From: Incumbomyces delicatus
Lineage: Eukaryota > Ascomycota > Eurotiomycetes > Chaetothyriales > Trichomeriaceae
Reading direction: 5' to 3'
DNA length: 64,000 nt
Assembly: GCA_017655985.1 (NCBI GenBank)
Contig: JACJVS010000004.1
Coordinates: 930,001-994,000 of the forward strand
This document shows positions 21,536 to 32,768 of the stretch, one piece after another. Under the pieces are notes generated by a model. It had not been told where the DNA came from and did no database searches. It was given only the letters and a program-made list of their open reading frames with translations. Made by a program: the position numbers and the translations under genes. The first letter of the stretch is position 1; every line of letters begins with the position of its first letter.

Positions 21536-24500
21536 TTATGCAATGGTTGCCCATCGAACCGCCATTCGACCACCAAAGCTGAACGGACCACCACTGTCCG
21601 CGGTTGACGCAGCACTGCCTCCTCCACTATCACCGCCGCCGCCGCCGCCCGTAGCTTCAGAACCAAAGTTGACGAGGTTGGAGCCTGTAATAGCTGATGA
21701 GGTATCGTTGTTGTCTTGGCCAGTTGGTTGCATGAGATTCAACGGAATGGACAAGTCAAGATTGACGAATCGACTGACAATGATTGGTCCGAAGAACAGC
21801 AGGATGAAGATGACAAGCAATAGGAAGTAAAGCGTGGCGTAACGGATAACTCTCCTCTTACGAAGTCGTGATTGTTTGATCGAATAGATCGGAGGTCGGA
21901 TCTGTCGGCTGCAGTTAAGTTAGCAAATTGAAACAGAATAATTCAGAGTCGAACATACCTTGGTCGCAACCAGAAGAGCATGACGGAATGGAACTTGTCA
22001 ATGTATGGCATGCACAAGGCAGGCAACATGACAAACAAAATGACATGTCCCAGGATGAAGTCGGCAGCGAAGAAGCCTAGTTCGGTGATTTTGCAGAGGA
22101 ATTCTCGACCAGGTTGGGAGATTGTATGCCATCCCAGGGAATACCATTTACCGGTCCACCACGCTATGTTCGATTGGTCTCCCTTGAACTCTCGAGTCAG
22201 CGCAAGTGCAATGATGAGTTTGTACACAAATCGTTGGAGAGCAACAACAGCGACCATGCCAAGGAGTGCTTTGGAGAAGACCCATCCTTCCAGGAAGAAC
22301 ATTACTTCCCAGAACGCAAGAAGCATGAACACAGCGATACCATGCGCAATAGCGGCCAAGACAGAACCAAACTTCTTGCAGCACATGCTCAGCAGTGGGC
22401 CCATACAGCAAGCCATACCAAAGAACCCCGCGAGGACACCAGCGTTGATGGCAATAGGTGCGAATGCCACGGCCCCGACTCGAATGAGTGAGTTGGTTTT
22501 TGAAACTGGATCCGAAACACCAGTTTGGGCGTTGATGAAAAGGTATGGGATGAGTGTTACGGCAACCAGAACAATTGGTCCAACGATTTCGCTAAAGAAG
22601 ATACTTCCGATTCGCGCACGAGGCGCATCACCGGACAATTTCTCTGACGGCGATCCCAGTGCCTTTCGCTTGAAACCAGTGATCCGAGTTCGAGAGAGTC
22701 GGCAGAAACCGATCCAAGATGATGCATGTGATCTCGAATTTCCTCGAGATAGCCAACGAAGGTAGTCACGATAGTCGATGAAAAAGTCAGTCCACGCGAA
22801 CTGATGGGGATTGAAGATGAATGGAGAGATGCAGAGTCCCAAGCAAGAAATCCAGAACCAGACGAGCCAGCCTGACCATACAGTCATGGTGCCAAAGAGT
22901 AACATCATCAATGATCGAGCCCCAAGGTAGATCGAAGGTCCGGCAAATCGTGAGTAGAGCACACCAAACGGAATTCGTGCAGTTGCGAAGCCACGACCAG
23001 TTCCAATGTATCGAGCACCACCGTAAGACAAGTCTTGGTGGAGTGAGCTGGCGTAGATTTGGCAGACGAATACCTCGAAGACTGGAGAAGCAGACGCAAA
23101 GTGCTTGGCCAATCGAGTTGCTGCACGCCAAAAGCCCCTTTCAGTCAACTCTTGGACGACGAGTGGCACAAAGGAAATGAAGAAGACGATAAAGATCGAC
23201 ACGATGCATCGCTCTATCCACTCTTGAATCGGTGCAAGGTTGGCGCAGCCAGTAGGAAACAATGGGTCTGTGATGGGAACATCTCGGTTGTAACGGCAGA
23301 GAATGGTTTCATGCTTCAGAGCTCCCAAATTGATCAAGCAGATCATGAACATCTGCACAGAGAGCATAATGAACATGTTGTTAATGTGGAAACCAGGATG
23401 AGCGTAGTAGAAGGACAAGAACCGATCCAATGGCAGCTGCGTTCCAAGGTAGTAGTATTCGCGAGACAACATCTGTTCGCCCATGCCAGTGCCAATCTTA
23501 GTTGTAAAGTTGAGAATTGAGCCGAAGCCGAGATCACGGCCCTTTCCGCATTGGTAATACTCGCAGTGCTTTATGCGACCTCCACGGATGAGGGCGTTCA
23601 TACCAGCGTAGATATCTTCGTTAAGATGCAGACCCTTTTGGGCTTTAGACACACCACCGCGTGTGGTCATAAAGATACCATTGAGGAAATCCGGATGGCC
23701 GTAGTGCAACTTGCCACCAATCTGAGCCAGCGTACGGGCGAAGAGGGTACCAAACGTTTGTTCCTTTCCGGCCGCAACGTCACCAAGTACACCAATGTTC
23801 TCCGAAAAGATGTACTCGCGTGCACCAAGAATAGCGACTGGGTTGACCTTTGGATGTTGAACACCTGGTGTGTATGGAGAAATATTTTCAGTTGTCATTT
23901 CCTCAAACTCAGCCAGAACGCTTCGTATCTTGAGGCATTCTTCGAGGTAGTTGTCTTGGTTAGCGTCAATCAGCTGGATATATTCACCACGGTAGAAGAT
24001 AATGGAATGGTTCTGGTTATCAGACTTGCCATCTCCAAGAATGGGGTTGCCAGATAACTGGATCCTGAACTTTGGTCGTCGCATTCCGTTCTCAAGCATT
24101 TCAGAATGACCGTCGATTAAGGCAGAGTAGAGTCTTGGCTCCTCACCTTCATTCGCAGGTGGCTCTTCGTCAAGGTAAGCAATCTGAAGATCTGGGTATG
24201 CTCGGAGCAAGAACTCGGTGTTCTCACGCTCATCCTTGTGGAATTTTGCGTAGCGTTGCATGGAAACAACAATCTTGAACTTACGACGTGCCATGCGTTC
24301 AAGTTCGCGCTCAAGCTTGTCAGAGTTACCTCCAAACATTTGCACAACCTCGGGGTTCTCAACTCGGTAGAGCAGCTTAATGGCACGGCTGTAATTCATG
24401 AAACCCGAGATCGTTCGGTAAAGAGTTTGACCACGAAGAGAGGCCCAGATCCTCGTCCTGAGGGTGTATTCAGGGGCTGCCGACTTAAAGCCAATACAGT

Positions 24501-27438
24501 AGAATGGCAAGTCATCGATCTTACTCTTGGCCGTGTCTTTCTCCGATTTTTCGTAATCACCATTGAATTGAGAGGTCTCGTCTGCTAGAATCTTGGTATC
24601 TTTCACGAAGCAATCCCACTCGTGAGGATGCAACTGTTTGAGATATTCAAGCAATGTGACACGAGAGTACGGCTCGTCTTCGCGGATGATCTCGCGCAAA
24701 GACAAAAGGATCTTCTCACTGTAATGTGGAATGAGCACCGTGAAAGTTGGCATGTTGTCAACAGGAAGTGGCTCTGGAATTGGCGTAGACAGAGACTGCG
24801 CAAAGAAGGAGATACGACGCTCAGCTTCGCTCTGCGCTGGGAAAAACTCGGTCTTGAAAGAATGATCTTCCTGTGAGACAAAAAATGTGGGAGCTCGCAA
24901 GGTGCGCTTGCCCTCTTGCTCGGATGGTACTTGGTGGTAAAGGAGTTTCTGGACATGGTCGATTGCTAGCAAATGCTCTCGGTACATGGAAATGACGATG
25001 GCATTCCAGACTTGAGAAATGAGAACTTTTGGCTTGTACTTGATCTCCATGTCTGTGGTTGCCAGTATCTTAGAATAGATACGCTTTGGTAGCCGTGAAA
25101 AAATATTTCTCCACGGAGTCCAAATCGAGACACCCAAGTAAAATGATCTTGCAACCGAGAAGACACAATTCCAGATGATGTACCACAAGTATGTATCCAA
25201 GAAGAATAGGGTCAAATCAGTGAAAAACATGATGCCGAGCAAGATTTGTGGTTGATATTGACAGAGGATATCACCAATAATAGCATCTCCGGCGCACTGT
25301 CGAATGTCGGTATACGACAAAATTCGGATGGGATCTCGGAACGATAGTGTCAAGAAAAAATAAGATTCGGACAGTTTGGCCGCAAAAACAAGGACCCAAA
25401 GACCGAAAGACATCCACATATCGTTACCCTTGAGCCGTGGATAAGATGCAGTGAAGGTTTGGCTGGCCACATATTGTCGCGAATTCCGGGTCAAGTAGCT
25501 TCCGAAGAGACCTCCGAGCGGCATGATAGAGAAAAAGAGGAAAGATCCCAGGGCAATCAAAAATTGGACCACTCCGAGGATCAAAGCTATCTTTCCAGTG
25601 TCGTTGATGAAGAAGATATAGGCACTAGGACCGATGTTGACGATAAACATGACGATCAAGAAGAGCAGTCGTTTTGTCAAATGTTGTGCACCAGCCCATT
25701 TTCGAGGTACGTAAAGCCATTCGCAGAGTGTGGCAAATATCTGAATAAGACATGCAACTCCACCGCCGAGGGCGACTACAGACCATTGAACGGCGGTTTT
25801 TGGCTTGTTGTTGAGCTGCTGCTGGTAGTTGGCGGTGTATAGAGTCGGAGAGTTGAAAGCAGTGTAGAACCAGAAGGTAGTGATGTGGATGACCCAGATT
25901 CGATTGAAGTTGCAAACCATGTGGAACCAAGATCTCGTCTCTTTGTATGTCTTGAAGAAGACCTTCTTCCAGTTGACTTCACGCAGTTTGAGGTATCTCT
26001 CAGCAGGTGGTAGGTCGACGATGCGGCTCTTATCCTCCATGACGATCCGCTCAATGCCTTCCGGATACCAAAAGAGCTGGTTCATGTCGTCATAACCAAT
26101 GATCTGGTTGTGGTCTCGTTCTCGTCGGACGTATTTGCCATCGACAATTTCATAGCCTTGATCACGGCAGTAGCAATAGAGGGGCGTGATAACGTCATTG
26201 AGATAAGTGAACTCTTCGACCGGCTCCACTCGGTTCTGGCATGCAGGAGAGTGATAATAGTCGTCAGCACACTTGAAAATGAAGCAGAGAGCTTCGGGCA
26301 TGAACCTGACTTGATTGGCTTCACCCCAGCAAAGGAGGTAGAGGGCAATTTGGCGAGCTCGATCGTGCTGGGACATCTTGTTCATACGGGTCTTCCAACG
26401 ATACTCTGCAGCCTCGAGGGAGTTGTCCCCCTCAAGAGCCTCGAGAGTGGCTTCTTCATTCTGCGGGTTCTCTTTGGCCTTTTTCTGAGCAGCTTTACGA
26501 GCTTTGCGTGTTCTGCGATTTGCTTTGCCAAGTTTCATATTGGCAAATCCAACGGCGTCATCCAGATCGAGGTGTGCTGCGAAATACCATTTCCGGTAGT
26601 TGGCGTTGTCACCACCAATGTAGTCGGCGTGCAGCGAGAGTAGAGCCTGATTAGGAGGCATGCGAGAAGCTCTCGAGTCGAGAAGAGTCATCATGTGGTC
26701 GTACATGTTGCGCATGCTGTCACGCTGGAAGCCAAACTTGGCGGTCAAATCAAGAAAAATGTCTTCAATCTCCTCTTTCGACAGAGGAATTTGAGCATCC
26801 GACGCCCACGCTGGATAGGGCTCTCTCGATCGCTGACCAGCAGGCAAAGCGTTGTTGTAGTCCATACCATAGATAGGAGTTGATGCACCTGAAGATCGGT
26901 TGCCACCATAAGAGATCTGTGAGGACGGAGGGCGGTAGCCATTGCCGTATCCGCTGTGGTATCTTTCGTCGCCTCTTCCGTAGTAGTCCATCTCAGCAGC
27001 TCGCGCCATGTCGGATCTCATGGTGAAATCACTAAAGGTTTCAGAGTCTTCTTCAGAGTCGTGGCCACGTCGGCGGCCTTGACCTTGGTAGTGGGGCTGG
27101 CCAGCAGCTCCTTGATCGTAGTACTGGTCATCATAGTACCCGTCCTGGTATCCCTGGTGGCCTTCGTAGTAGCCGCCATCTTGGTGGTAGGGGTTTGAGG
27201 CGTCGGCATTGTAGTAACCACTGTCGAAGATTAGTTCGTGTATCTCAAAGCGATGTCATTGTTTTATGGAAACTTACGTTTCATCGTAGTAGCCCTGGCC
27301 TTGTGCGCCCTGTCCGTTGCGGTCGTCGTAGTATTGGTCGTCATATTGACCATCCTGATAGTAGGCGTCATTCGGGTGGCCACCCTGCCCGTGGCCGTAG
27401 CCATCGTAGCCACCTTGGTGGTGTTGCCCGCCTGACAT
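21536..27438 (-). CDS. FKS1: 1,3-beta-glucan synthase catalytic subunit
   Basis: Polymerises UDP-glucose into beta-1,3-glucan at the plasma membrane; target of echinocandins. I read three exons (27438-27278, 27220-21959, 21908-21536) with introns of 57 and 50 nt, giving 1,931 residues, the usual length for the family. The Gly/Tyr/Gln-rich cytosolic N-terminus (MSGGQHHQGGYDGYG) is followed by the FKS1 N-terminal domain (ALYLLCWGEANQVRFMPEALCFIFK). Next come a first helix bundle, the large cytosolic glucan synthase domain (IQLSGNPILGDGKSDNQNH; KGLHLNEDIYAG; GKGRDLGFGSILNF) and a second helix bundle. The last exon adds a basic segment, a final helix and a Gly/Ser-rich tail. Echinocandin hot spot 1 reads FLTLSFRDPIR at residues 676-686, with the drug-critical Phe, Ser and Pro all present. 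Many long antisense frames across this gene are shadows. Confidence 0.97.
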
Positions 27439-30400
27439 TATGGGGATATCCTCCTGTAATTCGCGTCAGACCTGGCTGTTTGAGCAAGGCAGAGACGACA
27501 CGTCGTCCGATCTGTTGGATTGTACCTACTCTTGTTCAAACCTCGTCCATCAAATTACGGTGGTAGAGTATGCCGGTTGTATTTCACACGCTATATATTA
27601 GGGAGTATGCAATGAATTAATTGTATGGCGAACAAAGAAGTCGTCAATCAAGGGATGAGCGCAGGGGCTGCGGAGACCGATTGCGTCGACAATAAAACGA
27701 AGGAATTCGACCTTCGAATGGTTCTTTTGGTAGAGAGCAATCGAAGGCTCGACAACCCGGCTGAGATTACGATTCGAGAATCGTGAGGGTTGGGGTGGGT
27801 GGTTTGCCAATGCTTGTTGTGAACGAAGGTTGACAAAGCTGGTTGCTTGGGAAATGGGAAAGCTGCAGGTGCGCGGTCGTGGCTGGCGTGGCTTAGTCCA
27901 CGCGCGTTGCAGGATCTTTCACAAAACACCGACTTCCAGCCTCACGGCAGTTGTTCTTCCACTCCGAATTGCCACCTTATCACCACTGCACAAAACGAAT
28001 GATGTGCGTGACGATGGCGACGTGGTTCAGAACGAAATAAAACGACAGAGATGAGGTGCACGTAGGGAGGTCACACATGAAGCAAGAAAGAAGAAAGGTC
28101 GGCCAAGCTGGAAATTATTGGATTGCTTGCCTGGACAGGGCTGCTTCTAAGCCTGCATGGCACAATTCAGTGGCCCCATCGGCAAGCCCCTTAGTTGAGT
28201 AAGGAGGTACACGATCGCGATGTGGATTCAAATTGGACCTTAGAAAAACATGCATGATAGGCTGAACTGACGAGGCGAGCACACATCCTGGAGCATGGCT
28301 GGGGCCTGAGTAAACAAAGGTCAAGCCTGAAAACCTGAATAACATGAGCCAACGCCCCGCTGGCCAGGTGAGCGGTGCATGCATCAGAGACAAGCTGCTA
28401 ATTGATCGGCGCAAGATGCAACACCCGTCCAATCGTGCTCGCTCGTTTGCTGCCTCATGTTGCACTTCCCTGGCATTGATACCGGCCGCTAGTCTCCAGA
28501 GAGCCAAGTGCCTGCCACACTTTATCCAAGAACCCATCTCTAAATTGTCCAGGAGGAGGGTACTAAGCTCAAACAAAACGGATTTTTGAGAGGCTCCAAT
28601 CCCACCAGTCTCCCCCTTTTCCTGGCCTCCTAAAACCGCCGCAAAAATTATTGTTACCACAATATCGTAGCATAATCTCAAGCTCCTCTTACCGGACCGG
28701 AAGATGAAGCAGCTCATTAGCTTCCACGCAACCCCTGGTATACGGCGTCACGACGTGCATCACGCAAACCGTAGAATACCGTGTATACTGGTGACGGGAC
28801 AGAATCGACGTTAGGATCGCCGACAATTACGACAATCCCCAAAATGGACTGGTCGCTTTTCTGGAAGGCTAAAGGAAGCCCGAAGTCTATAAATGATTAA
28901 TTGTTGAGCTGAAGGCCGCTGGACCGTTGCGAAAATCAATGGATACGTATATACATATCATTGCCTCTCAGACTCCCTTGTCGAGGCTTTTTCCGTAGGA
29001 TGCTTAGCTCCCAACCAATGGCCGGTGGAGATAGTGCGATAAGTCAACTATAGATTGAAGTTGTCCTTCTAAGGTTCCTATCGTGATTTCGACGTCCGTT
29101 TATGATAACAGGAGGCTCTGCAGAGCAGTCAGTCGGACATCTTACGCCGACACTATTTACGGCACAGGCTTGTGCAGGTACGTACCTACCTCGGTATAGT
29201 TGTACCTTCACGCTACGGACCCTGCCTGCTTATTTCCACATGCAGAACGAGCATCTGCAGGCATGCCATGCTGCGGTCAACGCTAGACTCCGAGAAACTC
29301 AATTTGCATATTGTGAATGAAACCCATGGGACTTGGATGGATTTGACATGCTAGACCCTCAACAAACTTCTGCACGACTCTGGCTTCTTGCTTCTCATGG
29401 TGTCATAGATTCTGCAGCAAAAATTGTTATACATGCGGACATGTGGTTATTGCTCTACGAATTCAAAAAGCCTGTCACGGTCATGGTTTCATAACCTGTT
29501 GATCGGGTGGTCGTACATCCAACCCAAGAAGCGTACGCACCTGCCACGATGAGACCTATGGACATGGACAATCCGATTTCCCATATGTACATGTTTCAGA
29601 CCCTTTTTATGTCTGTTTGGAGCGCAAGAGGAACGGCGCGGTGACCTTTGCGTAAGTACCGAAGGTGAATTATGTGCATAGTTCACCGAAGGGCAGAGAC
29701 ATTGATTTCTCCGCATAGTGCCCATAAAGATCACAACACGAATAATTTTGCATGATACGAAACATTGCGATTTGAATTGTTGCCGTGGTGCCAGCCGAGT
29801 TTTGTAGCACTTCAACCTTGACGATAAGCAAGTAACTACATTAGCTGTATAGCAACCAACAGATCATTCAGACTACTGTTACTTGCCACCGATAGATGTA
29901 CAGATTTTACATTTACGGATAGGCTTTGCCGCCTGTCAATATCAAAACTGGACCAATTAACGGCAGGTTCACAACTCCGAGCCGCTCTGGCTGCAGCGAG
30001 TGTCCGAGATAGTGAGACATGTACCAGGCGTGGCCAACACAATCTTGAAACCCCGCCATATACGCCAACCTAGAGCGATTTGACTGTTGCAAAGTAAAAT
30101 CCAAGCTCTTGTCCCGTCGCTTGACAATATTGTTCCAGAACTCGAAATGTTCCATCGGCCATGCTGTTAGGTGGGTGCCACGCCGTAGTTGCCTCTTTCG
30201 CTTTGGAAAGGGTGCTAGTCGAAGCTGGCGGTTGCGAGTTCCAATGTACGCTACATACTGCCTTGAAATGGAACCATGGAAGCATCGACAAACTTGTGAA
30301 TCCGAAGACCAGGTCGGGAAGGGGACTATGCGGATGCTCACTTTTCTCGTGCCAATCAAATAGGTATTTGGGATTGGAGAGATTTTCTTGTTTCAGCGCT

Positions 30401-30940
30401 TCGTTTGGAAGGCAGGGAAGAATCTGCAACCAAGTGCGTCAACGAGCACGGTGAAGGCAGTGCATTGCGCGAGACCAGAAACAGCTTGCGTGTCAAGCAT
30501 TACGTCTCCAAACTTAGCGAGCCTTTTTTTTCTTCCAATGCGGGCGGAGCGGAAGTAAAGTGCAAGTCAACCTTTCCCCGCCAGGCTTAGATGCTCCACC
30601 CGCAGCTTGTCATTCGTCATTTGATGTATAGATGCGTACCATCGCCACGGCTACTAGCGAGCAAACAGTGGCTCGACCTGATGATGGTACTCCCTATGTT
30701 CCGAGACGGTAGGATTCTTTGTCTGCGCTGACTCTCATACCGCTTCTATCCTGTGTGCTGTTCCCCATCGCATATTCTTTGTATTCAAGCAGCGCTCTCT
30801 AGCAAGCTGCTTGCGGTTTCCTATATTCCTTCGTTTCGTAGGGGTTCCAGTCTTGTCGAGAGAGGCCAGAGCAGGTTGTTTTCCAGGTTGATATACTCCT
30901 TTGCGGGGTTTAATTGAAGTACTCTCACACAAACGGCACA
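27439..30940. other. 3.5-kb divergent interval between FKS1 and GH72 genes
   Basis: The longest gene-free stretch in the window and the shared upstream region of two wall-glucan genes. It contains a 12-bp palindrome AGGTACGTACCT at 29176-29187. An AATTACAG at about 27452 (minus strand) could be a 5'-UTR splice acceptor just before the FKS1 start. An undefined minus-strand frame lies at 30070-30429. The frame at 28115-28717 looks like chance. Confidence 0.5.
30070..30429 (-). CDS. Unidentified minus-strand open frame, possible exon or gene relic
   Basis: A 119-codon stretch with no ATG at its left end and no domain I recognise. Its composition looks protein-like (PKYLFDWHEKSEHPH, WHPPNSMADGTFRVLEQYCQ). 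A candidate acceptor (GGTTGCAG with an upstream GTTGAC branch-like site) lies immediately before it, so it could be an internal exon. A second frame, 30359-29913, overlaps it. It may equally be chance or a decayed gene. Confidence 0.2.
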   Translation of the reverse strand: MQILPCLPNEALKQENLSNPKYLFDWHEKSEHPHSPLPDLVFGFTSLSMLPWFHFKAVCSVHWNSQPPASTSTLSKAKEATTAWHPPNSMADGTFRVLEQYCQATGQELGFYFATVKSL

Positions 30941-32660
30941 ATGAAGGCTCTTGGTGCATTCGTTGCTGCGGCTACATTCTTTAGCAATCTTGCGCTCGCA
31001 GATGTCGATCCTATCGTGATCAAGGTATGTGGCGCCTTCGACATGTCTCAGCAGGATTCTCACTCATCTTCAGGGCTCGAGGTTCTTCTACAAAACCAAT
31101 GGCACGCAATTCTTCATGAAAGGCATTGCCTACCAAGAGGACTTCGCGCCGAATGGTGGAAGCACGGCGAACTCCTCCTCAACCGACTACACCGATCCAA
31201 TTGCGGACGACTCATCCTGCGAGAGAGATATTCCATATCTGCAACAGCTGGGAACGAATACCATTCGTGTCTATGCAATAGATCCTACCAAAGGTCATGA
31301 CAAATGCATGAATGCCCTTGCTGATGCTGGAATCTACGTTGTTGCCGATCTTTCAGCACCCGGACAATCCATCATTCGAAGTAGTCCCTCATGGAACGAT
31401 GATTTATACGCAAGATACACCTCTGTAGTTGACGTTATGGCCAACTACAACAACACTCTCGGTTTCTTCGCAGGCAATGAGGTTACGAACAACGATACAA
31501 ATACTGACGCCTCTGCTTTTGTCAAAGCTGCAGTCCGAGACATGAAAGCATACATCAAACAAAAGAACTATCGCACAATCGGCGTTGGCTATGCTACCAG
31601 TGATGACGCTGGAATTCGACAGCTTGTTGCACGATATTTCGACTGCGGCGACGATAGAGATCAAGCCATCGACTTCTGGGGTTACAACATCTACTCTTGG
31701 TGCGGCGACTCAAGTTACACACTGTCAGGATACGACCAACGGACAAAGGAGTTCGAGGATTATAACGTACCAGTCTTCTTTGCTGAGTACGGTTGCAATG
31801 AAGTCCAGCCGAGAGAATTCACAGAAGTCGCCGCCCTCTATGGAGAGCAGATGACCGGGGTATGGTCTGGGGGCATTGTCTACATGTACTTCCAGGAAAC
31901 GAACGACTATGGTCTCGTCTCAGTCAACGGAAACTCAGTCTCAACGCTAGACGATTTTGGATACTTGGCTTCGCAGATTGCTGCTGCTACCCCCACTGGC
32001 CCAAACTCTGCTGATTACAATCCCACCAATACTGCTCCAGCGGACTGCCCATCCGTTGGCTCAACCTGGGCTGCGGCTAACACGCTTCCACCAACTCCAA
32101 ACCGAGAGCTCTGCCAATGCATGTACAGCGCATTGAGTTGTGTTCCAAATGGTATCTCAGAGGAAGAAGCTGGTGATCTTTTCGGAACTGTCTGCGGCCT
32201 GGGCAGATCCAGCGATGTCTGTGCTGGCATTACCAACAATGCCACCACAGGCAGTTATGGTGCTTATGGAATGTGCAACTCGACTGAACAGCTCGGATGG
32301 GCCCTGAATGCTTACTACCTCGCTCAAAATAGTAACAACCGAGCCTCAGCTTGTGACTTCAGCGGTTCCGCGACCACAAAAGCTTCAGCTTCTCCTACGG
32401 GGCAATGCAAATCTCTGATCGCTGAGGCCGGCCCTCAAGGTACTGGAACGGTAACGTCAGTGCCCACAGGCAATGGCAATGCCGGTGGCTCCAATGGTCA
32501 GAATTCTGGGAGCAGCGGAAGCGTAAGCGGAAGCGGAAGTGGAAGCGGAAACGCTGCTGCAAGATTTGGTAGTAGTACGGCTGTATTTGGGACTGGCGTG
32601 GCTATTACGGCATACATTGCCTTGGCTTTTGTGAGCGGGATGTGTATGATCCTCCTTTAG
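30941..32660 (+). CDS. GH72 beta-1,3-glucanosyltransferase with X8/CBM43 domain, GPI-anchored
   Basis: Gas/Gel-family enzyme that cuts and re-joins beta-1,3-glucan chains at the cell surface. Two exons (30941-31024 and 31074-32660) with a 49-nt intron give 556 residues. Exon 1 encodes the signal peptide (MKALGAFVAAATFFSNLALA) and start of the mature protein. The GH72 domain (about 29-340) has FFAGNEV with the acid Glu164 and VFFAEYGC with nucleophile Glu266. A cysteine-rich X8/CBM43 module follows (about 360-450; CQCMYSALSC, GTVCGLG, YGMCN), placing it in the GH72+ subfamily. Then come a Ser/Gly-rich spacer and a hydrophobic C-terminus typical of a GPI signal. It lies divergent to FKS1 and tail-to-tail with the second NLR (108 bp between stops). 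Confidence 0.95.
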
Positions 32661-32768
32661 ACCACACTTTTTGAGAATTAAGAACGGATAGCGTCCCCAT
32701 TTTATCAATAGCCATTTCATGGATACACTATTGCAATCCCTTGGGAACACGATCAGGTCATTTCCACC

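Noticed and set aside
21980..26883. Many plus-strand frames of 60-260 codons across the FKS1 gene
   Set aside because: They are antisense shadows of a strongly conserved long gene, with no domains of their own.
28115..28717. 200-codon minus-strand frame in the FKS1-GH72 interval
   Set aside because: Composition looks random, no domain, non-conserved start; probably chance in non-coding DNA.
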